This document shows positions 44,855 to 56,364 of a stretch of 64,000 bases of DNA, piece by piece. Both the position numbers and the translations under genes were made by a program. The first letter of the stretch is position 1. Every line of letters begins with the position of its first letter. This stretch comes from Strongylocentrotus droebachiensis (taxonomy: Eukaryota; Echinodermata; Echinoidea; Camarodonta; Strongylocentrotidae), in assembly GCA_035222895.1 (NCBI GenBank), contig JAVYIG010000321.1, forward strand, positions 248,001 to 312,000, given 5' to 3'. The notes under the pieces are model-generated. The model saw only the letters and a program-made list of their open reading frames with translations, was not told the origin of the DNA and did no database searches.

Positions 44855-45123
44855 GGTGGTTAGTTTTTTTTTTTTGTCCCGAAAATTGGAAAATTAGGCC
44901 GACCGATATTTCGTTCAGTGGGGGGAAGGGGGGGGGGGGGGGTTAGGTCAGTTTTTCTTCTCACCCTTTAGCACAATTTTTGTGTTTTTTGTTTTATTAT
45001 TTATATATTTTGGACAAAAAGTGGAGGGGGGGGGGGGTATTCTCCAATACCCACACATTAAAACAAATTGAGGGGGGGGGGGGGGGAGGTTAACCCTAAA
45101 CCCCCCGTCCGCGTACGCGCCTG
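44855..45123. mobile_element. hAT-like G/C-tract MITE, reverse orientation, one end only
   Basis: The right edge CGCGTACGCGCCTG matches the family terminus. The interior TCCCGAAAATTGGAAAATTA and GACCGATATTTCGTTCAGTG is the reverse complement of the family's internal block. The left end is lost where it meets the foldback element. Confidence 0.7.
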
Positions 45124-46066
45124 GTACCGGATCATCTGATGAAATCCATATTCCCAAACACCATAATCGTATTTTTCAAAATAATATTCGGTTTACCGGC
45201 CCTAAGCTTTGCAACGATTTACCTGAACCTATGAGGAAATCTGTATCTCTGTTAAGCTTCTCTTCGAAACTTAAAAAATGTATCATTTTAAATTATAGTG
45301 CATAAGTACTAGCCCTATACCCGATTAGGTTGACGAGTGTGTATGTATATTGTATAATGGGATGTGTCGTATGGATGTGTAAGTATATATTTGTTGTATG
45401 CATGTGTATAATTATGTAAACATACATGTATAATAATAATATTAATATTGGATATTTATATAGCGCATATATCCACCTTGCAGGGTTCTCAAAGCGCTCC
45501 AATATAGCTACCGATTTCGGTGCTCACAGCATTTAAGGAATTCTTTCCTACCGGTCCCCATTTACTTCACCTGGGTGGAGTGTGGCAAATGTAGATCAAT
45601 GTATAGGCCTATGTTGTATAAATGCATGTACTTGTAACGAAGTATATATATATATATATTATGTATAAATATATATGCAGTCAAATATTTCAACATTACC
45701 TTCACCTATATCTTGCCATTATGTTGTTTATGCATGCGATACGATACACTCCATTGCTATTATGTTGCAGTCCTCTTATTTTACTCTCTTCTGTTCTCTT
45801 TCTCCAAGCTCTCTATCCTCCTCTCCTCCTTGCCTACCCCTTTCTTCCTTTCTTCTATTTATAATGTATGTATTTGTGTATTCGGGCGTACCCATTACAA
45901 GCTCTGCTTATCGGGTTTCGCGCCTTCTTCCTTGTAATATAAGTTCTTTAATTATATTTATGTTTCTACGTATAAATTGTATTGTTTGAACATATGTCAA
46001 ATATGTTGTCAAATTGAATGGAAGAAAATAGATTTTCATTTGAATTGAATTGAATTGAATTGTATT
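45124..46066 (+). pseudogene. LINE 3' end with (GAATT)n tail, split by a SINE
   Basis: Translation just after 45123 gives NNIRFTGPKLCNDLPEPMRK and a SLLSFSSKLKK end, the FxGPxLWNxLP terminus of a non-LTR ORF2. A long 3' UTR follows, ending in AATTG repeats at about 46040-46066. Only the C-terminal ~50 residues remain. Confidence 0.72.
45432..45600 (-). mobile_element. tRNA-derived SINE fragment (minus)
   Basis: The minus strand has the body TTTGCCACACTCCACCCAGG, the GGGGACCGGTAGG block and a GCGCTATATAA end with AAT/ATT triplets at 45432-45450. It matches the body of the SINE at 55974 and is inserted in the LINE 3' UTR. Confidence 0.6.
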
Positions 46067-48685
46067 AACAACGACTTGCATTGTAGGTCCACAACCATCA
46101 CAATAAACACGAAATGTTGGTAACCCTATCAAGGCAGAGGATGACATGAAAACGCGTTTTTTAGTAAGACATGCTACGGTGTCAATGTCATGACATAATT
46201 TCTGCACTAGTAACGAAATAGAAATTTAAAAAAAAAACGGAGGTGTTTTGACGAAAATTCTGTTTGTTATCAACAAGAGAGGGTGACATTTCTGAATAGA
46301 ATTCACGATTCTCGAGTCAAGACTTAATGTGTCCCGATATATACATGTATAATAATACATAAAATTGCTTTCCAATTGTGTTATTAATGTTGAGTTATTT
46401 TGACATGGTATCATGTGTCGAGGGCTATTAGGGTGTTGAAACCGTGTTTAAGTACCCATCCAACCCTTGGCAGACGCTTCTTACCAAATATATGGGCATA
46501 TAATGTGTAGACAAATTATTAAACATTTTGAATATAATTCTGAGCCATATACAGTTATAATTGAAAACATGTTCGGTATCCGTCGTGCTCCATAATATTA
46601 ATTGTTACATTAATGTACAAATCATTAATCATCTGATTAAAAATTCATAGTCATCACCATCAGTTACAGGAAGTAGGCTATTTTTATACTTTCAAACATG
46701 CATCATCTATAAGCGGTAATAAATTTTCTTGATTTGATCGAAACATGTAGGCGGTCGTATTTTCTCACTGAAATCGGCTACCACAAACGCTGGTTGGTTT
46801 TACGTACTGGTCTTTTTGGAGTAAAAAAGATCATTAATCTCAAGAGAAAAAATTCAACTTAATTAAGGCCTAACAATTAATAATCGCTTTAGCCCTTATT
46901 TATTATTCCCGTATTTGTTCATATAATTATTATTAGTGCATTATCACATATAACACCTGTATTTACAAATGGCTTAGAAATGTGTATAATGCCTCAGCAA
47001 TGTCAAACGCAGTGGCTGTATTGGCATACAAAACCTTAAATATAAATTTCCATTTATTGATACAAATTATTAAAAGTTATTCGACCATTAGATAACATTG
47101 CCAACAAAGTTATCAAGTGAGTAGGCCTATATCCAAACCGATCCAGGAATTTATAAAGCGCCAAAATCTAGTTGCCTAGTCAAAGGCGCTGATGAGACTG
47201 TGACTACCAAAAATGTATCATGTTCATGATTCTAACTGGGAAAGACAATAAGCAATGACTAATAAATTGTAAGCAATTTAAAATAGGTACCGGTTGTCTT
47301 ACTTAGTTGAGTTCTGAACGTGGATATACAATTATGTAGTAAATAGTCAAGTCTTTGTTTTAATATAAACACATTATCTTTTTTCCAATTTGGAAGAATA
47401 TTTCATTATTGTGTATGGTTTTGTTTTGATGGAATAAGAGGAGCGGACTCTAGGAGCCTGCATTGGGCAGGGGGCGATTAAAAATAGGCACATAGAGAAA
47501 CAGAGAGAGAGAGAGAGAGAATGTGAGGGGGTTATACAATTTATACAATTTATGAAGCTGTAAAAGGGATAAAGAGGCGACAGTTCAAAAGCAAAATAGG
47601 GACAAGAAATATGTAAAGATCGAGCACTGAATATTGATAAAATTGAGTCGGCCCCGAATGTTAGAATATATTCCAATACATGTCGTCCCTTTTAGCTTTC
47701 GAAGCTTATTAATTATTGAAGGACGCTGATTATCCATCACTGGTCTACTTGCTCCAATAAAAACTCACTGTCAACAATTAAATCACGTTGACCAGAAATG
47801 TGTATTCAATAGAAAACAGATGTAGCCATGTATAGTTACCATGTTCAAATTTTCTGATAGAATCTCTCGGGTTGAAATTCATGAACCACACCACACGTGG
47901 GAAGCACAGTACTATTCCCAAACTTTATTTCACGTATTTAAGAGTTCTGTGGTTCAACCCCGCCCCCGAAAAAAAAAAACGCTCAAAGGTCCCTTTTATG
48001 ATGATTCAGTCACCCGTGCAGGGCATTCATTCCGTTTTCTATTCAGGAATACCCTTTCGTGCAACACACTACTTGTTTACATGGTGTGCGATTTCGAGAG
48101 TTCGACGTGTACAGTATATTGTCAGAGGCGTTTTTAACTATATGGTTGATACACAATTTACTGAGTATTGCAATCTACTGAAATTGGCCTTAATCCTTGG
48201 AAATACATGATATACATTGGTGTAAATGGTAAAGCAGAATCCTGTGGAAAAAAGGTAAGCTATTGCATGAACTCATCTCGTACATGTATACACACCCTTT
48301 TCATATACTATATATTACTGAGATATCGAACGCCGTACGTGGAGATACAGTGGTTGCACTAAAATCGCATACAGCAGGGAGATGGGAGGGATTCTATGCA
48401 TAATGTGAGCCAATTGTTTGTATATACCGTACCGCTATACCGTAGTAGTAGGCCTACTATCCGTGAGAATTTCTAGTGCGATTACAACATGCAGAGCCAG
48501 CAGAGGATGTGAGCAAAGCCTGAAATATTAGAACCTTTTCGATTAGCAGTATACCATGTAAATACAATCATCATGAATATGTATTTAATTGTTCCACACC
48601 AAAAGCTTCGACGATATATAGCTATAGCTGTGCAGTGTGCAGGGAGATGCCTAAATTGACAATAATGAATATTGTACATGTTGGT
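46067..48685. other. Intergenic stretch, no gene recognised
   Basis: 2.6 kb of AT-rich DNA. The only repeat is a short GA run at 47500-47520. ORFs at 47841-48210 overlap each other in two frames and show no motif. Confidence 0.4.
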
Positions 48686-48800
48686 CTTATTCAATTCAAT
48701 TCAATTCAGAACTTTATTTCAGACCAGTCAGCTGCACAAGGCAGAGGTCCATAAAACATATATATAGATAGGGAAAAGAGCTGAGTATGAACATGATGAG
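48686..48800 (-). mobile_element. LINE 3' terminus (minus), AATTG tail
   Basis: TTCAATTCAATTCAATTCAG at 48690 followed by AACTTTATTTCAGACCAG is the reverse complement of a LINE tail of the kind seen at 46040-46066. The body to the right (to about 49100) has no recognisable coding sequence. Confidence 0.5.
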
Positions 48801-49826
48801 TATAATAACAACAAATCGTACAAATACAAACTAAACTATACTACGTATATACAATTTAACTGTAACATGTAACCTGTATACATTGGTAACAGTATAGCAA
48901 TCTAACTCTAAGATGTACCTGTAACTGCAAGATTAAAATAAATATATGTATAACAAAATAAAGTTGTAACTTAGTTGTAACAATCTCTGCTCAACCAGAG
49001 ATATGAGAGTTAAAACACCTCCCTGGCTCAACTAACTAGAATAATATACTCCTCTCATAATAGATAACTAAATAGTATAACAAGCAACAAGGACTATACT
49101 GCAACCATGAGAGGCTGGATAGTCCTTGGTAACATCATGCAACATATGATCAATTCCCATGTGTCAGCAGGCTATTAAGCCAAAATGTCCAGAGGCCCGA
49201 TGTGTACCTAAGGCAACTATACGAGGGGTTCACTAATACCTTTACAATACCATTCTCAGATTCTGAGACATCCACTCTCTGGATGACCTTATACATGAGA
49301 CCTTATACATGAGATTTCGTTAGATTTATCAAGGACCTACTACATGCATGGTCTTTCATAAATCAGAATTGTACACATGTATCTTGACTCTTGATTTTGC
49401 GGCACTCCAAAGGCTTCACTGACAGCTGCCCAGGGTGGAAATGCCTGACTATAAACAGGGAGATGTGACCTTAAACAATCACATCTCCCTGCTATAATGA
49501 TGCAGGGAGAGTTTCACATGTATATGCGATTCTGACATCTGAGCATCCTATCAAATTTCGTTTCGCTCAGTAATGGAGTAAAATGGGGTTACCTCATTAA
49601 AAATAATAAAATAGGCCTATATTTAAATATAATAGTTAATTTCAATACCTTCCCGTATGGTATTGCCGATACGAAAAGGACGTAAGATATCGTTTTAAAA
49701 TACGAACCTTCAAGTTATATAAACCTACACCTACCCTCTTCTCTATGCCTTATATTTTCTTCTAAATTGCAGTTCATATTCGAACATCTCGTCATCATTA
49801 TCATCAGTCACCCTCTCGATCGTAAC

Positions 49827-51139
49827 ATGGCCAAAAGAACTAGACTCAGCGCCGACGTCACTCTCCGAATGGCAAACCAGTTCGAAGCCACCGACGACAG
49901 TAAAAATGACAAAATACGATCTTTTGGTGACACCCTTAATCTCGACAAGCTTATCATAAAAAAGGCGACGGCCCTCGGCAGGAAGTCATCAAATCTGGAA
50001 GGTGCAACGCAACATCTCCTCAACGAGTGGGTAAACGAACACGGGAGCGATGACGAAGCGGCTAAGACACTCAAGACGATCCTGACGAAGAACGGGTATT
50101 CAAAGATGGCCGACGTCATCAAAGAAGGTCGGTATGAGAGGGATGCCATCAAGGATTGCTATATTTTATTTTAAGAGTCAAGAAGAGAGCAGTCAAAAGG
50201 TCAAATACTCATCACATACACCCCTGCCAGTTAGAGAGCTTTAACATTTTACTGAATATAAAGCATCAAACATGACACATGGAAGGAAATATGATACAAT
50301 CAATAGTTAACCTCTTTTGAAGTTCCTGCTGTCACTTACAACTTGTTCAGTTAAAAAAATGAGATTGGATTTCTTGAAAATATATCTATCTTCATGTATT
50401 TATTCTGTAAATCATGATAGAAATACAATGTATATTAAACCAGAGGCAGATACAAATAGAAGGATGTACACAGCGGTCTCTACACATTTCAAACATCTTA
50501 AACAATTTCAACAACAACAAAATATATTTCTATTTCAAACATTTTAGTACATAAAAAGCAACACTACAATCCCTAGTTAGGAAATCATAGAGGGTGGGCT
50601 GGCGAGCAAAAATCGAACCCCCTTCCCCGTGGAAAAAAAATTCAAGGCTATGTAGGGGACTGAATCGATAAGCTTGCACAGCTGAAAGAACGTACATGTA
50701 GATGGATAAAACTAAAGTACGGAATGCTTTGGGGGTTTGAAATCCTCAGATCGCTTGTTGCGACATTAGCGTTACACATCTTCTAATAAGTGTGCATGCA
50801 ATTACAATCAATAGAATTAGATATTATTAAATGAGGAAACATTATTTCATTTTTGAAAAGCGACTTTAATTAAGACATTATAAATTTAGCTATATTAATA
50901 ATTTACAAGAAGAATACTGTGTCTGTCATTCTAAACAACAAGTTATTCCTCTAACAATATTATCTGATATTTGATCCCTTTTGTCTTCTCTTGCAGAATC
51001 GACCAAAAAGTCATCAAAACATAGCTGCCAAGACCCTCAGAAGCCAGCCTCTACAACAGACAGAATCATCACATTGGTCACAACAGTAGTAGTCGCTGTC
51101 CTAGCCATCACCTATATCCATTACAGAGACTTCTCTTAG
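49827..51139 (+). CDS. Tail-anchored death-domain protein, two coding exons
   Basis: Exon A 49827-50127 and exon B 50997-51139 join in phase 1 to 147 residues. Residues about 13-99 form a death domain; the clearest part is ATQHLLNEWVNEHGSDDEAA followed by KTLKTILTKNGYSKMADVI, matching helices 4-6 of the family (small residue, LL, W, a GS/DD turn, L, G, A..I). Death domains assemble homotypic complexes in apoptosis and innate immune signalling. Residues 101-122 are a polar Ser/Lys/Pro linker. R123 precedes the hydrophobic IITLVTTVVVAVLAITYI, and the protein ends HYRDFS. With no signal peptide this is a C-terminal tail anchor, so the domain faces the cytosol on an internal membrane, possibly mitochondrial or ER. 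An acceptor-like TTCTTCTAAATTGCAG ends at 49772, so an upstream exon (probably 5' UTR) is likely. A second donor 4 nt downstream and intron read-through would each remove the anchor. Confidence 0.75.
50128..50996 (+). other. Intron of the death-domain gene with competing donors
   Basis: Donor 1 (AAG then GTCGGT, from 50128) keeps the membrane anchor in frame. Donor 2 (TCG then GTATGAG, from 50132) has the better consensus but ends after nine more codons at a TAG. The acceptor is TTGTCTTCTCTTGCAG, ending at 50996. Read-through would add 17 codons to a stop at 50172-50174. Confidence 0.6.
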
Positions 51140-52569
51140 AGACACTCATACTCGATTCTAGCGCTGAAGTGACCCTTTTTGGTACTTAGTCGAAATGAGT
51201 ATATTCGGTGTGGATCAGAACTTGCAGGATGGCGCTATATACCTGGGAACACATCTAGGAGATGTATCGATTTGCAAGGAATGGATAAATCATTGCTTGC
51301 AAGAACTGAAAGCGGTGATAGTTACAAAGATGGATGAATATAAGGTTGATCTTAAACGCTTGGTTATACGAGCCTGTTCGACTGAAAACGTGCTTGAAGC
51401 AGTGGCTGAAGATGTTGGATAGAGACAACAATTGAATGAATTCATGTATTTCGTGGATATATATATATTCAACGAGAGACAGTTTGGTGAAAGTCGTTTC
51501 CTTACCAACTGAGTTAATTAATTCAAATGACATTTTGTTCTCTAAATGATATGCTCGATGTCAAAGTTTTTGTGTAGTTCTACATGTAGGTGCTTGGCTG
51601 TTTTCAAAATCTTGTTGTATTAATATAAATAATCAAATATTAATACAAATGAAGAAAAATTAGACAGGTATTTATGTTATTACAATATTGAAAAAATAAT
51701 CATGAAGTATGAATAAGATGTTTTTGTAATGTTATTTATATTATTCCCGTTTAAAAAAAAATTATCTATACCCGTCTATTCTAAGATTTAAACCCGCCAC
51801 TGTGTTTCAATATGAGTAGCTCTAACTTAAGTTGAATTTCACAACATAGTTTAGACCTATGTCGAATTTAGTCCCTTCTTTAAACGTGACTTAGTTCCAG
51901 CATTTGGGTTGAACCGAATTAGTAGAATAGAGACCATTATGTTTAACATTATGATGTATGATCTTTAATGCATGATACAATATAAAATTGACTGAAATAC
52001 TGCAACAGGAGCCGCAGAATGAATTGAATAACATGTACAAAGACTAATGGGAATTTCAAATCAGCTTTATGCATACCGATGTCTCAACCTAACTTTAAAG
52101 ATATTGAGAGGAAAACAAATTAGAGAAATTATGGAGGATATGTGACATAGTATGTGCTTTGTAAGTCATAATAATCACGAATCCCTATAGCACTTTAACA
52201 ATAGACCAGTTCACGGTTAGCACCTTACTGCAATGACCCCGAATATCCACAGATCTTCAACACATGAAGAGGTCCCACTTTGTACATTTTGAAATAATCA
52301 CTCTTACAGCGATGGAGGTGCTTTATAAATAGCCTTTGTTCCCCCTTTTCAAAGAATACTTCCACCTGTGTACAATGGAGTGCACTGAATGTGCATGAAT
52401 GAATAATGTTACATAACTTTCATGAGCACGTATCCAGTATTTCGTCTCTGTATTTCAAAATTTGTTCTGCAATGACCTTTATCTGCTCATGCTCAGACTG
52501 CTCTTCGCGGTCGACCGCTCAGGTATCAATTTCTGTAACTAGGTAAAATCCTGTAGCGCCAACTGCAGT
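51140..52569. other. 3' side of the death-domain gene, no further gene recognised
   Basis: Likely 3' UTR and intergenic DNA. A 75-codon ORF at 51195-51422 has no recognisable motif and lies within the probable 3' UTR. Confidence 0.35.
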
Positions 52570-52571
52570 TC

Positions 52572-52800
52572 AGTTTTCTTCTTTGTCTCCTTCTTCCCCT
52601 TCTGCTTCTTCTTCTCCTTCATTTCCTCTTTTATTTCCTTCTTCTTCGTCTTTGTCATTCCCTCCTACTTCTTTCTCTTCTTATTTTTCTTTTCTTCTTC
52701 TTCTCCTTGTCTTTCCTATTCTCCTTCTTCATTTCCTTTTTTCATTTCTTTCTTTATTTCCTTCTTCTTCTTCCTCTTCTTTTTACCGTTCTTCCTAATT
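52572..52800. repeat. CTT/TTC polypyrimidine tract
   Basis: About 230 bp of nearly pure pyrimidine with TTCTTC words; the Ser/Phe-rich ORF is an artefact. Confidence 0.92.
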
Positions 52801-53945
52801 TCAACCTACTTTTTCTTTTCTTTAAGATTACAAAAATAAATAAATATTGTATCAAACAAGCACCACAGACCTGATGTTGCTGAAATTACAATTTTGTTGA
52901 ATAACTACCGATTCAACTTCAAATGATAAAATGCAATATTAAAGGGGCTAAAAGTATGTCTTCTAATAAAATGGATAAACAAACAAACCCATTTTGTGTT
53001 GCTTGTTGCCTGTTATCCTGTAGAAAAACTGCAATGGTGAGTCAAAACATGCATGCGTCAAGCGACAGGGCGAATATACATATATATACCATAACATTTT
53101 CATACTTGCCTATTACATGTATCAACATTGTAGTCTTTCGCTTTTGAATCTTGTTGTGATTTGGATGTGAAAGTGGTGGTGATAATTGGTTATTGCAAAA
53201 ATAAACCTTGTATTGTTATGTGTATGTAACTCCAGACCAGTGGGGCCTGGATCTTACCCCCGTGCTCTTAACCTGTTTAACCGTAATGGGTTTTCAAACT
53301 TAATTTGGTCCATTTAAATTATGAATTTTGCCAGCGTGCAATTTTTCTTATTAGTACAGACCCGCTCATGCAGAAAATAATTATATTGATATAAATTTCT
53401 TAATACGAACTCTTCATAATATATTTTATCTCAAAAGCCGTTTGTCGTATTCTTCTCAAATCTTTATTCTTTCCGTTACTTCAATTTCTGCAAAAGCAAC
53501 TCATCAAGAGACAGGAATTCGGTTGCGAACGAAAATTGTTCTTATACTGTATAATGCCCACCAACAGTTCTAGTTAAAGTCATACCAAATACCAGGGGCG
53601 TAGACAACGGGGGGGATGAGGGGGATGCATCCCCCCCACCTCACAAGGTGGGGGGGATGGCATGTACAATCATCCCCCCCAGGTTTTGGGGAATGATATT
53701 TGCTTACTTAATAAGTCATAATGATGATAATAGTAATAATAATAATGATAACAATTATAATATTAATAATAATAATAATTATGATGATGATAATAATAAT
53801 CCTCATCATTATTGCAATTGTGTGTATTGTTATTAGCCGCATTCACACGGTGAAAGCCAATTCAGACGGTAAAAAAAAGAAAATCTTACAAGTATTTTGT
53901 GGTTATCTTGTGGTTTGGAAACCACAAGATAACCACAAGATTAAA

Positions 53946-54390
53946 CAGGCGCGGATCTACGAGGGGGGGGGGGGGTTAGGGGGTTTAAACCCCCCCTTGG
54001 GCGGCCCAAAAAACAAACAAAAAAAAAAAGGGGGGAAAAAAGAAGAAAAAAAAAAGAAAAAAAGAAAGAAAAAAAAACGCACGCTGGAGAGAAACCCTTT
54101 CAAGTGCAAAGTGAGAAGTGAGAAGATATTCAACTCATCTGGTAACTTAACCAAACACATGATAACTCTGGATATAACTGTATTTAACTGTTACTTGATT
54201 TAAAAAGACGTTATCATGCACTGCTTTTAATGGTCTCCATTGTGTTAATAGATGCCAGGAAAACATCACTTACGGGGTTCAAATAAACACCCCAAAAAAA
54301 TCGGCTCGCCGCTTCGCGGCTCGTGGACGATGCTCCGCATCGTCATTATTTTGGTCACCCCCCCTTAGCAAAAAGCTAGATCCGCCCCTG
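53946..54390. mobile_element. Nested hAT-like element carrying a zinc-finger-like fragment
   Basis: The terminal repeats differ from the host element (GCGGATCTACGAG / CTAGATCCGCCCC). The flanking 8-mers AGATTAAA and AGTCATCC do not match, so it may be a recombined copy or inserted as part of a larger event. It contains poly-G, poly-A and the C2H2-like remnant at 54075-54165. Confidence 0.6.
54075..54165 (+). pseudogene. Captured C2H2 zinc-finger remnant
   Basis: In one frame the sequence reads HAGEKPF, and after a one-base shift PFKCKV followed by KIFNSSGNLTKHM. Together they follow the C2H2 layout: linker TGEKPF, first Cys, F-x5-L-x2-H. The second Cys and second His are lost. Such a linker is highly characteristic, so I read this as a host gene scrap carried inside a transposon. 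Confidence 0.6.
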
Positions 54391-54918
54391 AGTCATCCCC
54401 CCCAGGTGTACGAACCTGTCTACGCCACTGCCAAATACCGATAATGTAATTTGTTATATATAATAAAGAACAAGTGTGGAATAAATATTGAAACCATACC
54501 AAATGCCGATAATGCAATTTATTATAATCTGTCAAGGATAACTGTAGAAAATATACGATGTTTTGTACATTGACACATGATTTATTCATACAGTTTCTTA
54601 AGTAATTATAAAGTAATACATTACGATGGGCAATTCACGTAGGACATTGAACGAATTGAAACAATCTTGGAATGTATTTTATCGGTAAATTGATGAATTA
54701 TTGTGTAAATCCATTTTTATAATTCGCATCCTTCTTCGTCCTTTTCGTCCCTGTCAATTTCGTAACAATTTTAGATGCTGTGTCAGCTGGCTTGTGATAT
54801 ACCCTCGGAATAAAATGTGAATGGATAATTATTAGTGAATAACTTATCGCTAGTAAACATATTTTGGTTTTCTATCTTATCTTGAAACACTATTATCATT
54901 ATGTTACTGCCAGTTTGT

Positions 54919-54924
<6 letters not shown>

Positions 54925-54949
<25 letters not shown>

Positions 54950-54965
54950 GGGGGGGGGGGGGGGT
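54925..54965. repeat. Poly-T followed by poly-G
   Basis: About 25 T then about 14 G; no inverted-repeat ends nearby. Confidence 0.9.
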
Positions 54966-55567
54966 CTAAGGGACTTAAAGTTAAAGGCGGAAGGGGAGCT
55001 TGAATGGAATTAGATGTGTGCGCTCGTGCACGAGGGTGGGTGTGTGATTGTGTGTTTGTAAGGAAATAGGGAGGAGAGAAAGAGGAAAGGAGGGAGATAT
55101 GTATGCTAATCTGTTAGTATGTGCGTGAAAAAGCAAAACCGATGGAAGTTAAAAGAAGCCTCACTCCAAGAAAAAACTTTAGTTATTCTAAGAGATTTAT
55201 TATATTCTTGCTCATTAATCTACAAAATTCCCCACTAAAGTATATTAGAAAGTCATACCTTGTGGTTAGGTTTCCTTTAAGTGAGATGTAGCCATAAGAG
55301 TGCCTATAAGTATAACATAAAACGAGAGCAGGTTGTGACTATGTGGTGTTGGGAAACCTTCACGAAATAAAATAACGGAGTCAATCATAAAAGAGTTTAT
55401 AACAATGTCTTTATCTCTACTCATAATATTGGTGCCAATGACGTGTTCAAGCTGAACAAAGACCTTGTTTTGAATAATGGGATGATGAAAAAATAAAAAT
55501 CACAATGCCAAAATCAACTGGAATCCCCCTAATCTCTCATTGTTGCATGATCTTAAAAATAAACCGT

Positions 55568-55942
55568 TTAAAGGTATAGACCAGTTTTGGAAACGCCCCC
55601 CCCCTCTCCCAAAAATGAAATGGAAGCTCTTATTACCAATCATGTGAAAGAATATGTTTTGACTAATACGTGATGATACAAATTTTGACGGGAAACCGCC
55701 AACTAATTGATATATTTGGTAAATTATCATATCGATCCGGCCTGGATAAATATCGCGATGGTTAGATTCTGAATTTTGAACCGTTCATTCGGCCATTTCA
55801 ACATTGAACATTTGGACATATATTTCTGGTCGAAGTATTGCCATCTAAACATCTGAAGGCAATATCTAAACAATATTGAATGGAAATTTTGAACCCAAAA
55901 CCCTTGAACCGCAATTTTACCACTACCGGTCTATATCTTTAA
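55568..55942. mobile_element. TTAA-flanked MITE (family B), second copy
   Basis: Left TTAAAGGTATAGACCAGT and right ACCGGTCTATATCTTTAA with TTAA at both edges. The first ~165 bp match 37901-38275 closely; the second half differs, so the two copies share ends and left arm only. Confidence 0.87.
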
Positions 55943-55973
55943 GAATACATGTCATTCTATGCATATTCCGTAA

Positions 55974-56252
55974 TTAGAGGTGTCGTGGTCGAGGGGATAT
56001 GTCACCGGTCCGCGGTTCGAGTCCCGCCGCGGCACTAATGTCCTATGGCAAGACATTAATCTCCATTTGCCACACTCGACCCAGGTGATGTAAATGGGTA
56101 CCTGGCAGGAATTAATTCCTTGAAATGCTAGAGCGCCGTGATGGCAGCCACGGCTAAAGCCGGGGTAATAGTTGTGGAGCGTCAGGAGTGTCAAGTTTGA
56201 CAGAAATGTGCGCTATACAAGAACTATTATTATTATTATTATTATTATTATA
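55974..56252 (+). mobile_element. tRNA-derived SINE, nearly complete
   Basis: The head contains an A box (TGGTCGAGGGG) and a B box (GGTTCGAGTCC) at tRNA spacing, so it carries an internal Pol III promoter. The body has TTGCCACACTCGACCCAGG, AATGGGTACCTGGCAGGAAT and AGCCGGGGTAATAGTTG, then GCGCTATACAAGAACTATT and an ATT-triplet tail. The tail style matches the CR1/L2-like LINE at 24907, the likely source of its reverse transcriptase. Confidence 0.88.
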
Positions 56253-56364
56253 ATCATTAGTAATGTTTTCTTCTTGCCTTATCATCTCTGGACTATGTTG
56301 TTACCAGTGACTCAGAAATAATGTCAGAAACATCTGTGTCTTTTGCAGAGGCGGCAAGTACCCT

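Larger units (their letters stand above)
53593..54430. mobile_element. hAT-like G/C-tract MITE, 8-bp target duplication CCAAATAC, with a nested element
   Basis: Ends CAGGGGCGTAGACAACGG and CCTGTCTACGCCACTG, with CCAAATAC at 53585-53592 and 54431-54438. Inside are AAT triplets (53720-53800) and a second element with hAT-like ends, CAGGCGCGGATC at 53946 and CTAGATCCGCCCCTG ending 54390. Confidence 0.88.

Noticed and set aside
47841..48210. Two overlapping ORFs of 98 and 112 codons
   Set aside because: Different frames over the same bases, no conserved motif, no splice context.
51195..51422. 75-codon ORF after the death-domain gene
   Set aside because: Composition is protein-like, but there is no motif, no splice evidence and it lies in the probable 3' UTR. 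It could be an additional exon of an alternative transcript, which I cannot show.
55974..56040. A tRNA gene
   Set aside because: A and B boxes are present but the sequence does not close into a tRNA and continues into a SINE body and (ATT)n tail.
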